From assembly GCA_003290165.1 (NCBI GenBank), contig QNQO01006969.1, positions 1 through 64,000 on the forward strand: 64,000 nt of DNA, written 5' to 3'. Source of the stretch: Berberis thunbergii (lineage: Eukaryota > Streptophyta > Magnoliopsida > Ranunculales > Berberidaceae). The stretch's first letter is position 1. Each line of letters opens with the position of its first letter. This document shows, piece by piece, positions 11,843 to 23,751 of the stretch. The notes under the pieces were generated by a model. That model did not search any database, was not told the origin of the DNA, and saw nothing but the letters and a program-made list of their open reading frames with translations. A program made the position numbers and the translations under genes.

Positions 11843-14080
11843 ATGGGAGTAACAATGGAAAGAAAAAGCTGTGTGTCTTTTCTTGTCAATCGGGTTGGCT
11901 AGTTTGATTCTACTTCATGTTTATGGAGAGAATCCTAAGGTGGGAAGTGGTCAATTTTCCAGTAGTTATTATCATCAAATTCAGTCACTTAAAGTTCCAC
12001 ATTCACGACGCAATTTGGCTTCTGCTTCGTCTAACTTGATTTCTCCTTCGCCTTCTAATGACTCTCCGGTGATTGTCTTCATCTTTTGTTTCTGTTCATC
12101 ATCTTAGTTATGCTCTTCTACACGTTAATCGCTTTCTTTATTGCACAATTTTGATGTTTTTGATATGATCATTTTTTTCTGATTTGCATCTTTAACAAGC
12201 AAAATAACTGAAAAATGTGTTTTTGGTCCTCCATCTTTATCACTTAAGTGTTTCTTTCAATTTGATAAGAAAATTAAAACAAATAACAAATTTAGTGATA
12301 ATTAATTACTATTAGATACATCATGTTCTTCATTTAATGTTTCTTGTTCATAATGAGTGTCGTAGGCTGTTTCTGCATAATTAGTCTTGGAAGAAATTCA
12401 TATACATCATCTTAGCCAATCTTTCTGAAATTGATATAGTAAACGAAACCTGTAAAGTTTAGTTTCTTTCCCCTTTTTACTAAAGAGGTAATTGTGAAAT
12501 TCAAAAATCTTATTGTAATTGCTAAACTTTGTAGTTTTCCAATGATCTTCTTTGTTTGGTAATTTGTTTCAACATCTGGTTCTGTTTAATTGGATAATCT
12601 TGAAATTTGATGAGTACAGTTTGGTTTGTGATGATGCAGACAACTCCAACTCCAAGAGTTTTTCGTGTTACAACTTATGGAGCAGACCCAACTGGAAAAA
12701 ACGATAGCACGGAAGCACTGCGTAGAGCAATCTCTGATGCATTTCAATCATCTACTACTGCAATCCTGATGCAGGGAATCACTAATCTTGGGGGTGCTGA
12801 GATTCATTTTGAAGGAGGGTCTTACCTAATCAGTCATGCCTTGCACTTGCCAGCTTCTGGTGGAGGAAACCTTGTGGTATGTTTCAAAATATCACATTTT
12901 GAATACAACTTTCTAATTAAATTTCATGGGGTACGGTTTCTTCTAGATGGTTATCAAGACAATTTTTTTCCAAAATATGATCAAGAATTGCATATATTGT
13001 AAAATGGTTGTTGATGCTGTTTTTGTAAACAGATTCATGGGGGATCACTACGAGCTTCTGATGATTTTCCAACTGAACGGTATTTGATAGAGTTATCAGC
13101 AAGTACAAGTGCAGATGAAAAGAATAGCTCCATGGGTGCGAGTCTTGCTTTATCAACTTATACCTATGAAGATGTTACACTCAGAGACCTCATGTTAGAC
13201 TGCAACTTCAGAGGCGGAGGCATTTCAGTTGTTAACTCACTCAGAACAAGCATTGATAACTGTTACGTTTCCCATTTTACAACAGATGGGATCTTAGTCC
13301 AAGGTGGCCACGAGACCTACATTCGGAATTCATTTCTTGGCCAGCACATCACTGCAGGCAGTGACAGCAATGAGAAAAACTTCTCTGGCATAGCTATCAA
13401 CCTAATGAGTAATGACAATGCTGTAACAGACGTCGTAATATTCTCCGGTGCAATAGGAGTTATGGTGTCTGGTCAGGCTAATACACTCTCTGGAGTACAT
13501 TGTTACAACAAAGCAACTGGGTGGGGTGGAACAGGAATTTATTTACGTCTACCAGGTTTAACACAAACCCGAATTGTCAATTGTTACTTGGATTATACGG
13601 GTATTGTGGCAGAGGATCCGGTACAACTTCATATCTCAAGCTCATTCTTCCTAGGGGACGCATTTATTCTCTTCAAGTCTGTAAAGGGTGTGATTAATGG
13701 TGTTAACATTGTTGACAACATGTTTTCTGGGAATGGTAAAGGAATTGACATTGTTCAATTAGACCAATCAAAAAGGGCCTTTTACGAGCATTGATCAAGT
13801 AGTCATTGATCGGAACAATGTTCAGGGGATGTCACTTAGAGCAACTGTTGCAAGGGGTATGACACAAGGGAATGGGAGCTCATGGACTGTGGATTTCAAT
13901 GGGGTTCTACTATTTCCGAATTTGATCAAGCATGTACAGTACACATTAAGCACAGCCAACTCCTTCCCTAACCATGCACTGCGTAATGTGTCAAATAACC
14001 GTGTTGTGGTTGAATCAGATGGCATTGTACCTGCTAGCGTATATGTTACAGTCGATCAAGGCAGGGTGACTTCTGGTTGA
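11843..14080 (+). CDS. QRT3: QUARTET3-like polygalacturonase (pectate_lyase_3 fold), frame broken twice
   Basis: Predicted secreted pectin-degrading enzyme of the QRT3 type; QRT3 in Arabidopsis degrades pollen mother cell wall pectin so that tetrads separate. Three exons are visible: 11843-12068, 12640-12876 and 13033-14080, with GT...AG introns in phase 0. The product is about 500 residues, close to QRT3 length. The N terminus is hydrophobic (LASLILLHVYG), consistent with a signal peptide. Exon 2 opens with FRVTTYGADPTGKNDSTEAL, the hallmark start of this fold. Exon 3 carries the beta-helix repeats, including DNCYVSHFTTDGILVQGG and TGWGGTGIYLRL. The frame is interrupted at two AAAAA runs (about 11863 and 13770); one base fewer at each keeps the frame. 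This is either assembly error or a young pseudogene. Confidence 0.85.
12069..12639 (+). other. Intron 1 of the QRT3-like gene
   Basis: The donor CCG|GTGATT and acceptor TGATGCAG|ACA bound a 571-bp AT-rich intron. Downstream translation resumes at TTPTPRVFRV, the start of the conserved domain. The donor is weak, so the exact exon 1 end is less certain than the acceptor. Confidence 0.6.
12877..13032 (+). other. Intron 2 of the QRT3-like gene
   Basis: The donor GTG|GTATGT and acceptor TAAACAG|ATT bound a 156-bp intron. Splicing joins GGGNLV to IHGGSLRASDDFP, which is continuous in the family. Confidence 0.75.
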
Positions 14081-14251
14081 CCTGGTTTGGTGATACATCA
14101 GATAGTTATGAGGATTCAACAATAATATTATGAGGTGCATTACCAAGGAAGAATGCATAAGAAGGTTTGATGCAGCTTTAGAGCATCTGCCTACTTGCTT
14201 TCCTCTTTTAAGCGAAGAAAGAAACAAACACATGTAACGGGCCTGGGTAGA

Positions 14252-14265
14252 ATAAATTAAATCGA
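14252..14265 (+). terminator. Probable polyadenylation signal of the QRT3-like gene
   Basis: AATAAATTAAAT lies about 170 bases past the stop codon, followed by T-rich sequence, as expected for a plant 3' UTR end. Confidence 0.45.
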
Positions 14266-15382
14266 TCAATACAACACAAGTTCTTTTTTTATTTTAATTT
14301 TTTTATGATTATAGGCTTCATTTATCAAAGGGAGAAATGGTTATCAGTGAAAGACATTTCAAAGCTGGAGGGAGGACTGGGGTACTTAATTCTAAAGATC
14401 GAAGGCTAGTTTACTATGATCTTGTGAAATTTGCATGGAAAATGTGGGAATAGATAGGATGAATGTGAGAATGCATGAATTAATTTGCAGACTGAAAGTT
14501 AAAAGTGGCTTGTAGTAGTCATGCTTTGAACAAGAAAATTGGGTCCTCAAGAGCACAGAAGATTTTCAAATCAAAGTTCACGACTACTAACTTCAAAGGT
14601 GCTGTTTTTGTGGTCCTTTTCGTACCATTCAAAAGGAAGCATCTCTGTTTTTAACTAAAAAGTGTTTTGCCTTGAAAATAAAGGATTAATGTTTGGTTAA
14701 CCATTTTTTAACAACACTTTACCCCTTTTTGGTTAATTACTTTTATGGAAAAAAACACCATCTGATGAATTGTTTTACTAACATCTTTGGAAGATTCTGA
14801 GCTTCAAGCTGAAGTTATCAATCATGCTCATAATCATCATAAAACATATATAGTGATGGACTCCACCAAATAAAGCTTACAAACAATATAAGTATTCTGC
14901 ATCAATGAGTATCCAATCAACAGTTCACTGAAAAACTAATTATTTTATCACTGGAACTTACACAAAAATACAAAAAGAAACAAAGAAGAATCAAATTTTG
15001 GAATTTTATAATTTAGAGATTGGCGATAAATTATGAGGATATAAATCTAGAGACCATGAGACAAATCTTGAAATGTAATGAGCGTCTTAGTGACCAACCA
15101 AGCAAAGCTGGCCCACAACTTCATTTGACTTGTCTAGCTAAGAAGTAAATAAACCAAAAGAAAAAGAAAAGAGAAGAAAGAAATGTATTGTGGAATACTA
15201 CAAATTGATGTGCTCAACATGAAAAGTCCTTCATTCAATAAGATTAGTTGTAAAAATCTCTTGTTGAAACTTGGGTGGCAATGTTGTTGACAGTTGAACT
15301 AATAACAAGCAGAGTTTTGGTTTCACAACGGAAGTATGATGTGTTTGTGTCATTGTGTGATCAAGCTGCTTGATCATAAGTG

Positions 15383-15384
<2 letters not shown>
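14266..15384. other. Intergenic region, nothing recognised
   Basis: All frames are short and AT-biased. No repeat boundary, RNA gene or coding motif is supportable. Confidence 0.4.

Positions 15385-15438
<54 letters not shown>
15385..15438. repeat. Microsatellite (AT)n followed by (AC)n
   Basis: About 22 AT units run directly into five AC units. A reading frame through the tract is a low-complexity artefact. Confidence 0.9.
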
Positions 15439-15439
<1 letters not shown>

Positions 15440-16486
15440 ACAAAATAGTAGTTCATAACAACTCTATCGCGTGTTTGTTATCAAAGTCATGTAGGTGGTG
15501 CATGCTTTCAAGTATAACCACTCCTACATGGGGATGGTAAGACTAGTTGGGGGGTTTGTGTTGAGAATTTAAAATATATAGTTGGAAAGGTAGACCAAGT
15601 CCTTAGTTTCAAAATGTTTGAGATAACTTTTGTGGGTGTTTTCCGTGAATTCACTGACCTCCAACGCTGTTATTTGGAGCTTGGTCATCGTCCACACACA
15701 ATTCCACCCAAAGGAGTTGGGTTGTCTTTCTAGTAGGCTTCAGATCCTCTAGTCAGGATCAACCCAAAAAGGAAAATAGAAAAGCAAATGTAGAGTTTAA
15801 GTTTGTATCCAATTGGTAATCAGATACGAATGTAGCATTGGGAGGTATCTCCTACTAGATATATGCTTCCTTCGCAAGTGGTTTTTTTCCCCTTGAATAT
15901 CAGGAATCTTTTTTTTTTTTTTAACAATTTAGTCTTTCATATGTATTTGTTTTCAACTTCGTTTGTTGGAATTTTTTCTATAAATTAGGCATGGGAGCGT
16001 TAGTTGCCCTCTCAGTTCCCTGAGGGCTTTTATCCAAGAGCCCTTCATCTAGCTTCCTTTACGGTCCAACACTAAATACCAAATTTCCCCTAACAATTGG
16101 ACCTTAGTCATTGGAGCGTGAAATAAAAACAGGCATGGGAGCAAGAACTGCAGCATCGGAGGGTTGAATTTAAAATTTGTTAATATGTGGAGCGTTTGAG
16201 AGCGCACATCTATGTATACTTTTATAATTTTATTTTATGTATTTACAGCATGAGTTTCACCTTTTTAAATATAAAACCAACCAAATTAGTTATTAGATTT
16301 ATGGAGCAAAATAAATATTTTTTTAACTTGGTTAAGTTTAGGGTTTATGGTTTATAAGTTTATATATGTAAAGATTGAAATTAGAAAACTATTAACTTTC
16401 ATGACCATGAAAATACAATCATCATTTAAAGATAAATAAAACACTGATGAACACAACATTTGAATAGGAGTTCAAAATTTAGAATT
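15439..16486. other. Intergenic region, nothing recognised
   Basis: No coding motif or repeat boundary is visible. The word GGCATGGGAGC occurs at about 15988 and 16133, perhaps a small diverged duplication. Confidence 0.35.
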
Positions 16487-16694
16487 GAGGCTTCCTTTGT
16501 TCCATGGAAAATTATTTTCTGGAACGTTTATTTTTTAGAATTTTAATTTTCAAGTGTTTGTTTCGTGGAAAATTATAAATCTTTGGAAAAAATTTATTCC
16601 AAAAGAGCCTCGTGAGAGGAAAATCAAATACCAAATTTTATGGAATATTGATTTTCCTTAGTTTTTATTCTCACCATTTTAACTCCTGAACCAC

Positions 16695-17290
16695 ACCACC
16701 ATGCCATACATCACATACCGCAATGGACCAACACCAGCACCGTCGTTGCCACCACCATCATAACATAATCACCAACTCTACTACGACCACCATATTACAA
16801 TCACCACCTCCATATTGCAATCACCACCACCATCACTATAACACAACCACCATCACCACCACTGCCACATCACAAGTTACACCATAACCACTGCCACAGC
16901 CACCACCATCACAAAGCAACTTACGTCACAAACACCACCACCACCACCACCATTTCACAACCACTAAACAACTACTAAACTCACCACCACCAACGAAGTA
17001 CAATACCACCACCAACGAAGCACAATCACAACCACCACCACCGTAGCACAATCACCACCACCACTGTCACAACACGACCACCACCACCATATTACTACCT
17101 AGCACAACCACCACCACTATCACATCACATGTTATGCCACAATCATCACCAACTCACAACCTCCCAACCACTACTAACACAACCATAGTACAACCACCAC
17201 CACTGTAGCAAAACCACCACCAATACTATAACATAACCACCACCGCCATCGTCATACCACAACTTACTCCACACCACCACCGACACAACT
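16695..17290. repeat. Degenerate trinucleotide tract (CCA/ACC)n
   Basis: About 600 bases consist mainly of CACCACCA-type triplets mixed with CATCA, CAACC and CACAACC variants. Frames through it would encode His-, Pro- or Thr-rich peptides but are repeatedly stopped. It is a decayed minisatellite inside the surrounding TIR element. Confidence 0.75.
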
Positions 17291-17375
17291 ACAACTATAT
17301 CACGAGACAAATATTTGACAATTTTAAAATTTTATTTCTGCAACACAACCAAACAACATGAGAAGTTTTTGAAAA

Positions 17376-18541
17376 GGGTTTTTTGGAGTTTGGCACTCAT
17401 TAATTTATGTCTAATTGAGTTTGGCACTCATCTAGAAAACTAATTTGGTCTAACCCCCAAACTGTAACAGTCAACTATGTTGACCACCATTGACTTGTTA
17501 AACTCTTTTAGAATACAAAATTACCTTTAACATAAAAAACATGTGCAATGCACATGTCAGGTTTAAAAATATCTAAATTTCATCTAAGGGCCATGATTGT
17601 TTTTGTAAATCTCAACGTCGTCAAATGATCATAAAAATACAACATCATTCTCTGTTTGCGCTGAGCTTCTCAACCACTTCAGCCCACCCCATGCTTAACC
17701 ATCTTTGTCATATGGAAGAAAGAAGAAGAGAAATAAAAAAAAAGTTTCACTCATACTCAACAAGTAAGCTTCAAGAAAAGCAAACACCTTCCTTAAAACA
17801 TGACAGGTAAATCTTTCCTTACAACTAAGGAAGCATGGGGATTCACTGGGGAGACTGGCTTGAGCGAGTCGATCATGGTCGTGTCACATGCCTCATCACT
17901 GTCAACCCAACATAATATGTGTAATACTTTTGATTTCACTTAAGCTTTATTTATTTTGATTTTTATATTGAACGAATTGCACTGCAGAATGTGTACAGTT
18001 CTTTGAATGGATGAGCAGTTGGAGGAGTTGCCAAATTGGTGGTGGTGGAGTTTGAAGACAATTTCAGAGAAAGATTGGTTTCTTGCCGACTTGGTCGGCT
18101 CATATATTTTTTTGCTGAATTATACTTCTTCCCCAATTTCAAAATTTACCCACGTGGTTTTCTCATATTGGCCAAGTATTAGGTCAAAGTAGGTCACAAT
18201 AAGGAGTAAGGAGTACGTCGCATCATCTTCGTTGTGGCAGGGAGGAGCGTGCGTCTGTTGCAGGGAAGAACATCTTCGTCACAGGAAGAAAGAGGGAGAT
18301 TGCCGCGAGGAGGAAGGAGGTGCATGGCAGGGCAATGAAAAATGCTTTTGTGATTAGGCGAAATCTCGTTCCTTAGTTTAACCTAAGAAAATGGCAAAAT
18401 AGTCCAAAAATTAATCTTGACTGGTTAACGATGTGGACTTAACGGTTTCATCATAAAATGAGGGTTAAACTCAAATAGTTTTCAAAACGAGGGCCAAACT
18501 CTAATAGGTATAAACTAATGAGTGTCAAACTCAAAAAACAC
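17376..18541. mobile_element. Non-autonomous Mutator-like element with 9-bp target duplication
   Basis: The ends GGGTTTTTTGGAGTTTGGCA and GTGTTTTTTGAGTTTGACAC (right end reverse-complemented) open long terminal inverted repeats of roughly 150 bp. TTTTGAAAA flanks the element at 17367-17375 and 18542-18550, the 9-bp duplication typical of MULEs. The 1166-bp element has no transposase. Its interior (about 17990-18340) is more GC-rich than its arms and might include captured sequence, but no gene is recognised. Confidence 0.8.
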
Positions 18542-18625
18542 TTTTGAAAACATAAAAATTTTGAAATTTTATTTCCAGAATCCTTTTCTTGGAAAATTTA
18601 TTTTTCGAGAAATAAACGGAGGCCT

Positions 18626-20482
18626 AAATGTCTTGTAAACTATATAGTGGACATTTGAGCAATCTATTCCCAAATCGTCAGAACGAGGATCCAATATTTT
18701 TTGTGTGAGGCTTGATAGATCATGAAGCAAGGATTTGATAAGGATTCACCTCTAAATCACCAGAATGAGGTTTCAGAGCAGGAGCACATCGCTCTAACAA
18801 GAATTTCCCCAGGGATGTCTATTGTTAAATATTTATGTGATTTCCAAAATTCTTATGTATGCAGCAATAAGGCTGACAAGCTATCAAGGGTGTTATAGTC
18901 TCACATATCCTGGGTTAGCGAAGGGGATGTGCTCTTTATGCAAGCCTCAGATCTCATGGGTATGCCACGTTATAAAGCTGTGAGGGTGGTAAGGCTCCAA
19001 GCGGACAATGTTATACCATGTGGATAGGGTCCCGATAGTTGTTTCCCCCATTGCATAAGTTCCATGCATCGTGTTGGTGATGTTTTCATTATGAAGGAGA
19101 AATTTTTTTTCCTCAAATATACATGTGTAGGTTCCCCCAATATGTTTTTGGTATTGAGTGTGACAATAATGGGGCAATGAAACCATTATTAGATAAGGTA
19201 TTTTGTTGAATGTTTTTAGGTTGAAGGAGGTGGGGGTTGTAGGGGGATTTTTCCTTGTTTGTAGGTAGTATATGTTGGGTTTTCGTGTGTGGCAATTTTC
19301 ACTGTATGTTCTTTCATATATCATAGTGCGTATAAGTTTCTGTGCTTTTGCTATTTTGAGGGGCATTCTATGCTAGATGTTTTGAATTTTGTCTAATGTG
19401 CAACCATGGGTGAGTGCAAATTACAATGCTTGTCTATGAAATTGTTGTGGAAATTGGGTGTTGTGTGTATGTCTTCTATGACCTATTTCTTTATTTTTCT
19501 CACTTTTAGAAGCGTTGTGTGTTATACTTCGGTAATATGGGTAGCGCTATAGAAAATTTTCATTTCTTGATCCCATTGTTGTCACATTTATTGTCCGCTG
19601 TCACGAGAGTGGTGATATCATTGTGCTTATTTTCAACAGGTATCCTGTGCAGGTTAGGCTTTGTATGTTGATTGAGGCAGCTAGGGAGGTGTGTGACCCA
19701 ACAAAGTATGTGATTAGTTTGATTATTGGCGTAGGAATGTTGATCAACTAGGAGTACTCTTGCTGGGGGACCTATGGGGTAGTGTTACTCCTCGTGCAAG
19801 AGATCTGTTCGAATGTTAAATGAAGTCTCGGTGGATGTTGCCTCCCATGTGGCTTTATCTAGTGTTATCAGTACACCTTCTTCATGAGCTAGACTAGAGG
19901 GGGTAATATTCTCTTTTGAATTTCTTTTTAACTTTGATTTTGCAGAAGAATGCTCGAGTTAACAAACATCCTTCGAACTCTTCGTAGGATTACCACTTAG
20001 AGTTTTTAGACTTTCTTTTTGCTTGACCACAACTAAAAATACTTCAAAGCAAGATGAGTTTAGGTTTGCTAATCATACAATAACTTTTTAAACATGCAAG
20101 TTAGGATAGAGAACTAAACTCAAATAATAAAGTAAGCAAGCATGGACAAGTGAAATTAAAAAATGGAAAACAAGAGACAACTCCACAACATAGATATATT
20201 GAGGATTACCTAAATTGGAGTTTGATTGGCTCCTAATGGTTACTTCCTTGGTAGAAGGGCGTGCACTCCACAAGATTTTCTTATTGTATTCTCCATAACT
20301 AAAGTACAAAGGTTGCTCTAATAGAAACTCTTACCCAAAATTACTCTCCACAACCTCACAAGGTCCTTCAAGTTCACATAACAACTTGAAAATGCAAGTG
20401 ACAACAACATTTGTCTTAACTTTCTAGTAATATTTGTCAATATAATAATTAGAAAAAGGATTGAGGTCGGAATCTTAATTCA
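18626..20482. other. Intergenic region with an LTR-like fragment
   Basis: At about 18898-19032 the phrases TCTCACATATCCTGGGTTAG and GCTCCAAGCGGACAATGTT occur in the order often seen in plant Ty1/copia-type LTR ends, but no LTR pair or coding domain is visible. The rest has no recognisable gene. Confidence 0.35.
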
Positions 20483-21137
20483 CTATAGAATAGGGGTGGG
20501 CATCCGATCCCGTCCTGCTCCATCTCGATTTTTTCGGGTCTTAATGAAGTTGAATAATTCTATCCCGATTCCGTCCCGTCCTAAGCTAATTTTTCATATT
20601 AATTATTAATATTTTTATTTATTTATTTATTTTAGGATTGCAATATTTGGATGCCCATATAAAGCCTTTTGAGATTCTGCTAAGGAATGAGCAAATGCAA
20701 AAGTTCCATTGGCTAGAAGTTGCACATATGTTGCACGGATGGGATTAAAATCAATCAGTTGACACATCTGTTGACCTGTAGGTTGCACCTTGTTGATAGG
20801 TTATGGGATCCTATAAAACCTAGCTCGCTTTCCAAAAAAAAAATCAATCAGCTTTGCAAACCCAGATTTGGCCATCACAGAGATTGCCTGCAAAATAATA
20901 CAATTTCCCTCACAAAATAAGAAACTTTTTCCATTGAACTTACTAGCATAGACTACTTTTCTACTTCAACATAGACGCGTATGAGTATGATTATGCAATT
21001 AAAGATAGCAAACCTAATCCATCCCACCAAATTGTGTCCCAATGTGGTGTTCACATTCATAGGTAAGTTAGGCAATATCTTTCTGCAGAATAAAGTACAT
21101 ATCAGTATACAACATTATACACTACACCAAAAACCCC

Positions 21138-21755
21138 ATTAGCAACGGTTCTAGACCGTGGGCGTAAGCCATTGCCACGGCTAAGAGCCGTGGACTACAG
21201 GGGCGTCGCAAAATCCTTTGTAACGGCTATAAACCGTTGCTAAACATTGTAGCAACGGTTTTATGTTTGAGTGATGGGCGTTATTTTCAGAAATTAGCAA
21301 CGGTTCTAAACTGTTGCAATAAAAATAACAACGGTTCCTAGCCGTGGCAAACGTAGCAACGGTTTATAGCCGTTACAAAATGTAGATATTAGCAACGGTT
21401 ATAAACCGTGTCTAAACATATAGCAACGGTTTATAGCCGTTGCAAAATTAGCTACGGTTTTAAGCCGTGACAAATTTCATATATTAGCAACGGTTTTAAA
21501 CCGTGTCTAAGATTAGCAACGGTTTTTAGCCGTGGATAACCATGGCAACAGGTAGAAACCGTGGCAAATGTGCTAGCAACGGTTTTAGGCCGTGGCTAAC
21601 CATGGCCACGGTTTGAAGCTGTAGCAAATGAGAAATAATGCCTACGGTTTGCAGCCGTGGCAAGATGGAACCACGGTTTTAAGCCGTTGGTAATTAAAAC
21701 AAAATTCAAAAAAAAAAAAATATCTTTGTTGCAACGGTTTTAAACCGTTGCAAGT
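21138..21755. repeat. CACTA-1 left subterminal repeat array
   Basis: About 18 copies of a roughly 20-bp unit of the form GCAACGGTTTTAAGCCGTGG are spaced 20-40 bases apart. Each unit is itself nearly palindromic (ACGG...CCGT). In En/Spm such subterminal repeats bind the TnpA protein; here the binding role is inferred from position and repetition. Confidence 0.85.
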
Positions 21756-22117
21756 TAATATAATCGAAAAAAAATTATATTTTATTTTTGCTGCTGCAGC
21801 AAAATCACAGCCGTGGCACCTGCAAAATCAGTCCTTACTATAGTTTGTGTCATGCCTCCGACACGAATAAGATTCCACCAAACTATATGCTAGATAAATA
21901 CAAAATCAACCGTAAAAAAGAACTTGTCAAGTTTTGACGCCAAACAAAAACATGTAAACAAATAGCACTAATGTACAATAACAGGATTAACCTGAACAAA
22001 TGGAACATAGCTTGTTATATCATGTTTCGCTCGCATCTAAAACAAAAAAATTTCTCTATGTTTTTTCCAACAATACAAATCGCCCTAGTTATAATGTAAG
22101 AAAATACATTGATGCCC

Positions 22118-22318
22118 TTAGGAACAAGCCCCATTTCTTTCGGTAGTTGCTTGTTCAATATACTGAAAATGATCAGAATGCAACACCTGGTAGTTGCTTG
22201 TATATGGCACCGGTGATGGTTGATACAACGACACACTTTGCACCCCAGAAACAAGCAATGTATGCGCATTCTCCTGTCCAACATACTGCTACCCGTACTG
22301 GCTCAGACCTTCAGAGCC
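22118..22318 (-). pseudogene. Terminal exon of a CACTA-1 element gene (premature stop)
   Basis: After an acceptor (ATACTGCAG) the minus strand reads GSEGLSQYG, then a TAG stop, then QYVGQENAHTLLVSGVQSVS and onward to a natural TAA at 22118-22120, about 66 residues. The matching exon in CACTA-2 (39334-39534) has GAG in place of this stop and is open. Conservation between the two elements and position at the 3' end suggest the last exon of an element-encoded TnpA/TNP1-like transcript. The peptide itself resembles no domain I know. Confidence 0.5.
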
Positions 22319-22609
22319 CTGCAGTATAAAAATTAGTCAGTACTCAATGACAAACAAACATGACCTATAAAGATTGCTAATAAACCAATGACAGACAAAC
22401 ATGACCTATAATTGCACAGTTATTGAAACAAGACAACATAGATACTCTTTAAGTACTTTATTGCATATGATCTGGACCTGGGTGTAACAATAAGTTGTAG
22501 CAAAAACACAAGTAGAAGTATCATCATCAACAACATATAGGTTTCATGCTGAAAAAAAATTCTACTAGACCAGATTATATGCTCTTAGGGCCCAAGACCA
22601 ATTACTTAC

Positions 22610-22901
22610 CAGCTTGTTCTCCACAAACACCAGTGCATGACAAGTAGCAAGAATTTCCATTGTACGGACAGGGACTTTACTCATGTCTGATTCTATATTC
22701 ACTTCATCAGATTCTATATTCATTTTATCAAAAAGCCCAACAACTCCACGGAACTCCTAAAAAAACATTGCCATATATCCATTACATCCATCACAGTATA
22801 TATAATCAATTACATAAGCTAAAACTTGATCATGTGACATCATAACATACCATGTCGTCCAATGTAAGAGTCCCAGACTTATCAAAACAACATATGTCCA
22901 C
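22610..22901 (-). pseudogene. Captured fragment of a P5A-type ATPase (PDR2/MIA-like)
   Basis: Two minus-strand exons are visible. Exon 22901-22851 encodes VDICCFDKSGTLTLDDM, the P-type ATPase phosphorylation site with S replacing the usual T of DKTGT. After an intron, exon 22756-22610 encodes EFRGVVGLFDKMNIES and then SKVPVRTMEILATCHALVF, ending at a GTAAGT donor. This order matches plant P5A ER-membrane ATPases. The fragment includes the catalytic aspartate but neither membrane segments nor an ATP-binding domain. It cannot make an active pump. Confidence 0.75.
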
Positions 22902-22905
22902 CTGA

Positions 22906-23309
22906 AGGGAAAAAAATGTTAACATGAGCTAAAGCAACTTCTCGCTAGACTTTCTCGATCACAAAGGCTTTTTTTCTTCCATCAATTCAAAACAAATTAA
23001 CCATTGATACACAAAAGAACTAAAGGAACTTGTAAGAGTACATGTAATAATTAAACACCAATATAACAATGACAAGGGAATGAATATTGTGTCCGACACA
23101 AGTGTGAGGTGCTAGATACGTCAACCCACAAATCCACCAATACAGGCACCATTACTACATTGGATAAGACTTTTTATGCTATTTGCTTGAAATCACAAAC
23201 GAAAGAGTCATTTATGCTTAAATGTCGAGGAAGTGAAGTTATCACTTCAATTTTTTCATCATATTGATTCCGGTTACAAGTTTACTAGCTTGCTAAACTG
23301 AATCAGAAA
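22906..23309. other. CACTA-1 cargo spacer, nothing recognised
   Basis: AT-rich sequence between the ATPase fragment and the foldback element; possibly flanking intron DNA carried along with the captured piece. Confidence 0.35.
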
Positions 23310-23487
23310 TTCTAAATGCCGAGGAAGTGGGCGAGGAAATGAGCGAGGGGAGGGAGGTGGCGGGATGGGGACCGTCCACCTCCCTCGGGATGTGTGCCAT
23401 CTTTTTTGGCGCACGCATCCCGAGGGAGGTGGACGGTCCCCGTCCCGCCACCTCCCTCCCCTCGCTCATTTCCTCGCCATTTAGAAC
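23310..23487. mobile_element. Foldback (hairpin) MITE in CACTA-1
   Basis: Two arms of about 70 bp are near-perfect inverted copies: GGCGAGGAAATGAGCGAGGG...CATCCCGAGGG, separated by only about ten bases including ATCTTTTTT. The outer word TTCTAAATG is also inverted at the ends. The arms are GC-rich unlike the surroundings. A transcript would form a long stable stem. Confidence 0.75.
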
Positions 23488-23751
23488 AACTCAAACCGAA
23501 TATATGTACAAAGAATTAAAACCTATGAATGATGATGCAGGAAAAAGAGTACTTTGTGCGAATGTTAGAAAGGTGAGACAGTTACCAAAGGCTCTTAGAT
23601 TGAATCATAAATGTCGGTTAGAAAGGTTGACATGAGTTGATTTCCATGAGGAGGATCTCCATGGCGAGGAGCCACACACACATATATGTATATATTCAAG
23701 CGCACATAAATATTTCAAATAAATACTATGGACACTAACCTTCACATATGG

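Larger units (their letters stand above)
16487..18625. mobile_element. TIR element carrying a CCA-type repeat and a nested MULE
   Basis: The left end GAGGCTTCCTTTGTTCC...TGGAAAAT matches the reverse complement of the right end (AGGCCTCCGTTTATT...TTTTCC) imperfectly over about 45 bp. The interior is a 600-bp CCA/ACC-rich repeat (about 16695-17290), with a complete Mutator-like element inserted at 17376-18541. No transposase is seen and no target duplication is clear, so the outer boundaries are approximate. Confidence 0.5.

Noticed and set aside
11871..12107. A GTG start at 11871 as the true start of the QRT3-like gene.
   Set aside because: Plant genes rarely use GTG; ATG at 11843 lies in good context and differs from the coding frame only by one base in an A run.
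13822..14269. Minus-strand frames antisense to exon 3 of the QRT3-like gene.
   Set aside because: They are shadows of a well-supported coding exon with no motif of their own.
15231..15443. Minus-strand frame of about 70 residues through the AT microsatellite.
   Set aside because: It consists of alternating Ile-Tyr from the (AT)n repeat and has no other support.
18947..19366. Minus-strand frame of 139 residues.
   Set aside because: No family motif is visible and the surrounding sequence resembles a degraded LTR; treated as chance.
21138..21755. Regularly spaced repeats resembling a CRISPR array.
   Set aside because: Units are degenerate palindromes with variable spacing at both ends of a CACTA transposon in plant DNA; they are subterminal transposase-binding repeats.
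22147..22329. Plus-strand frame MLVQYTENDQNATPGS with its counterpart at 39363 as a conserved small protein.
   Set aside because: The minus strand has a splice acceptor, an open frame in CACTA-2 and a natural stop, so the plus-strand frame is more likely its antisense shadow.
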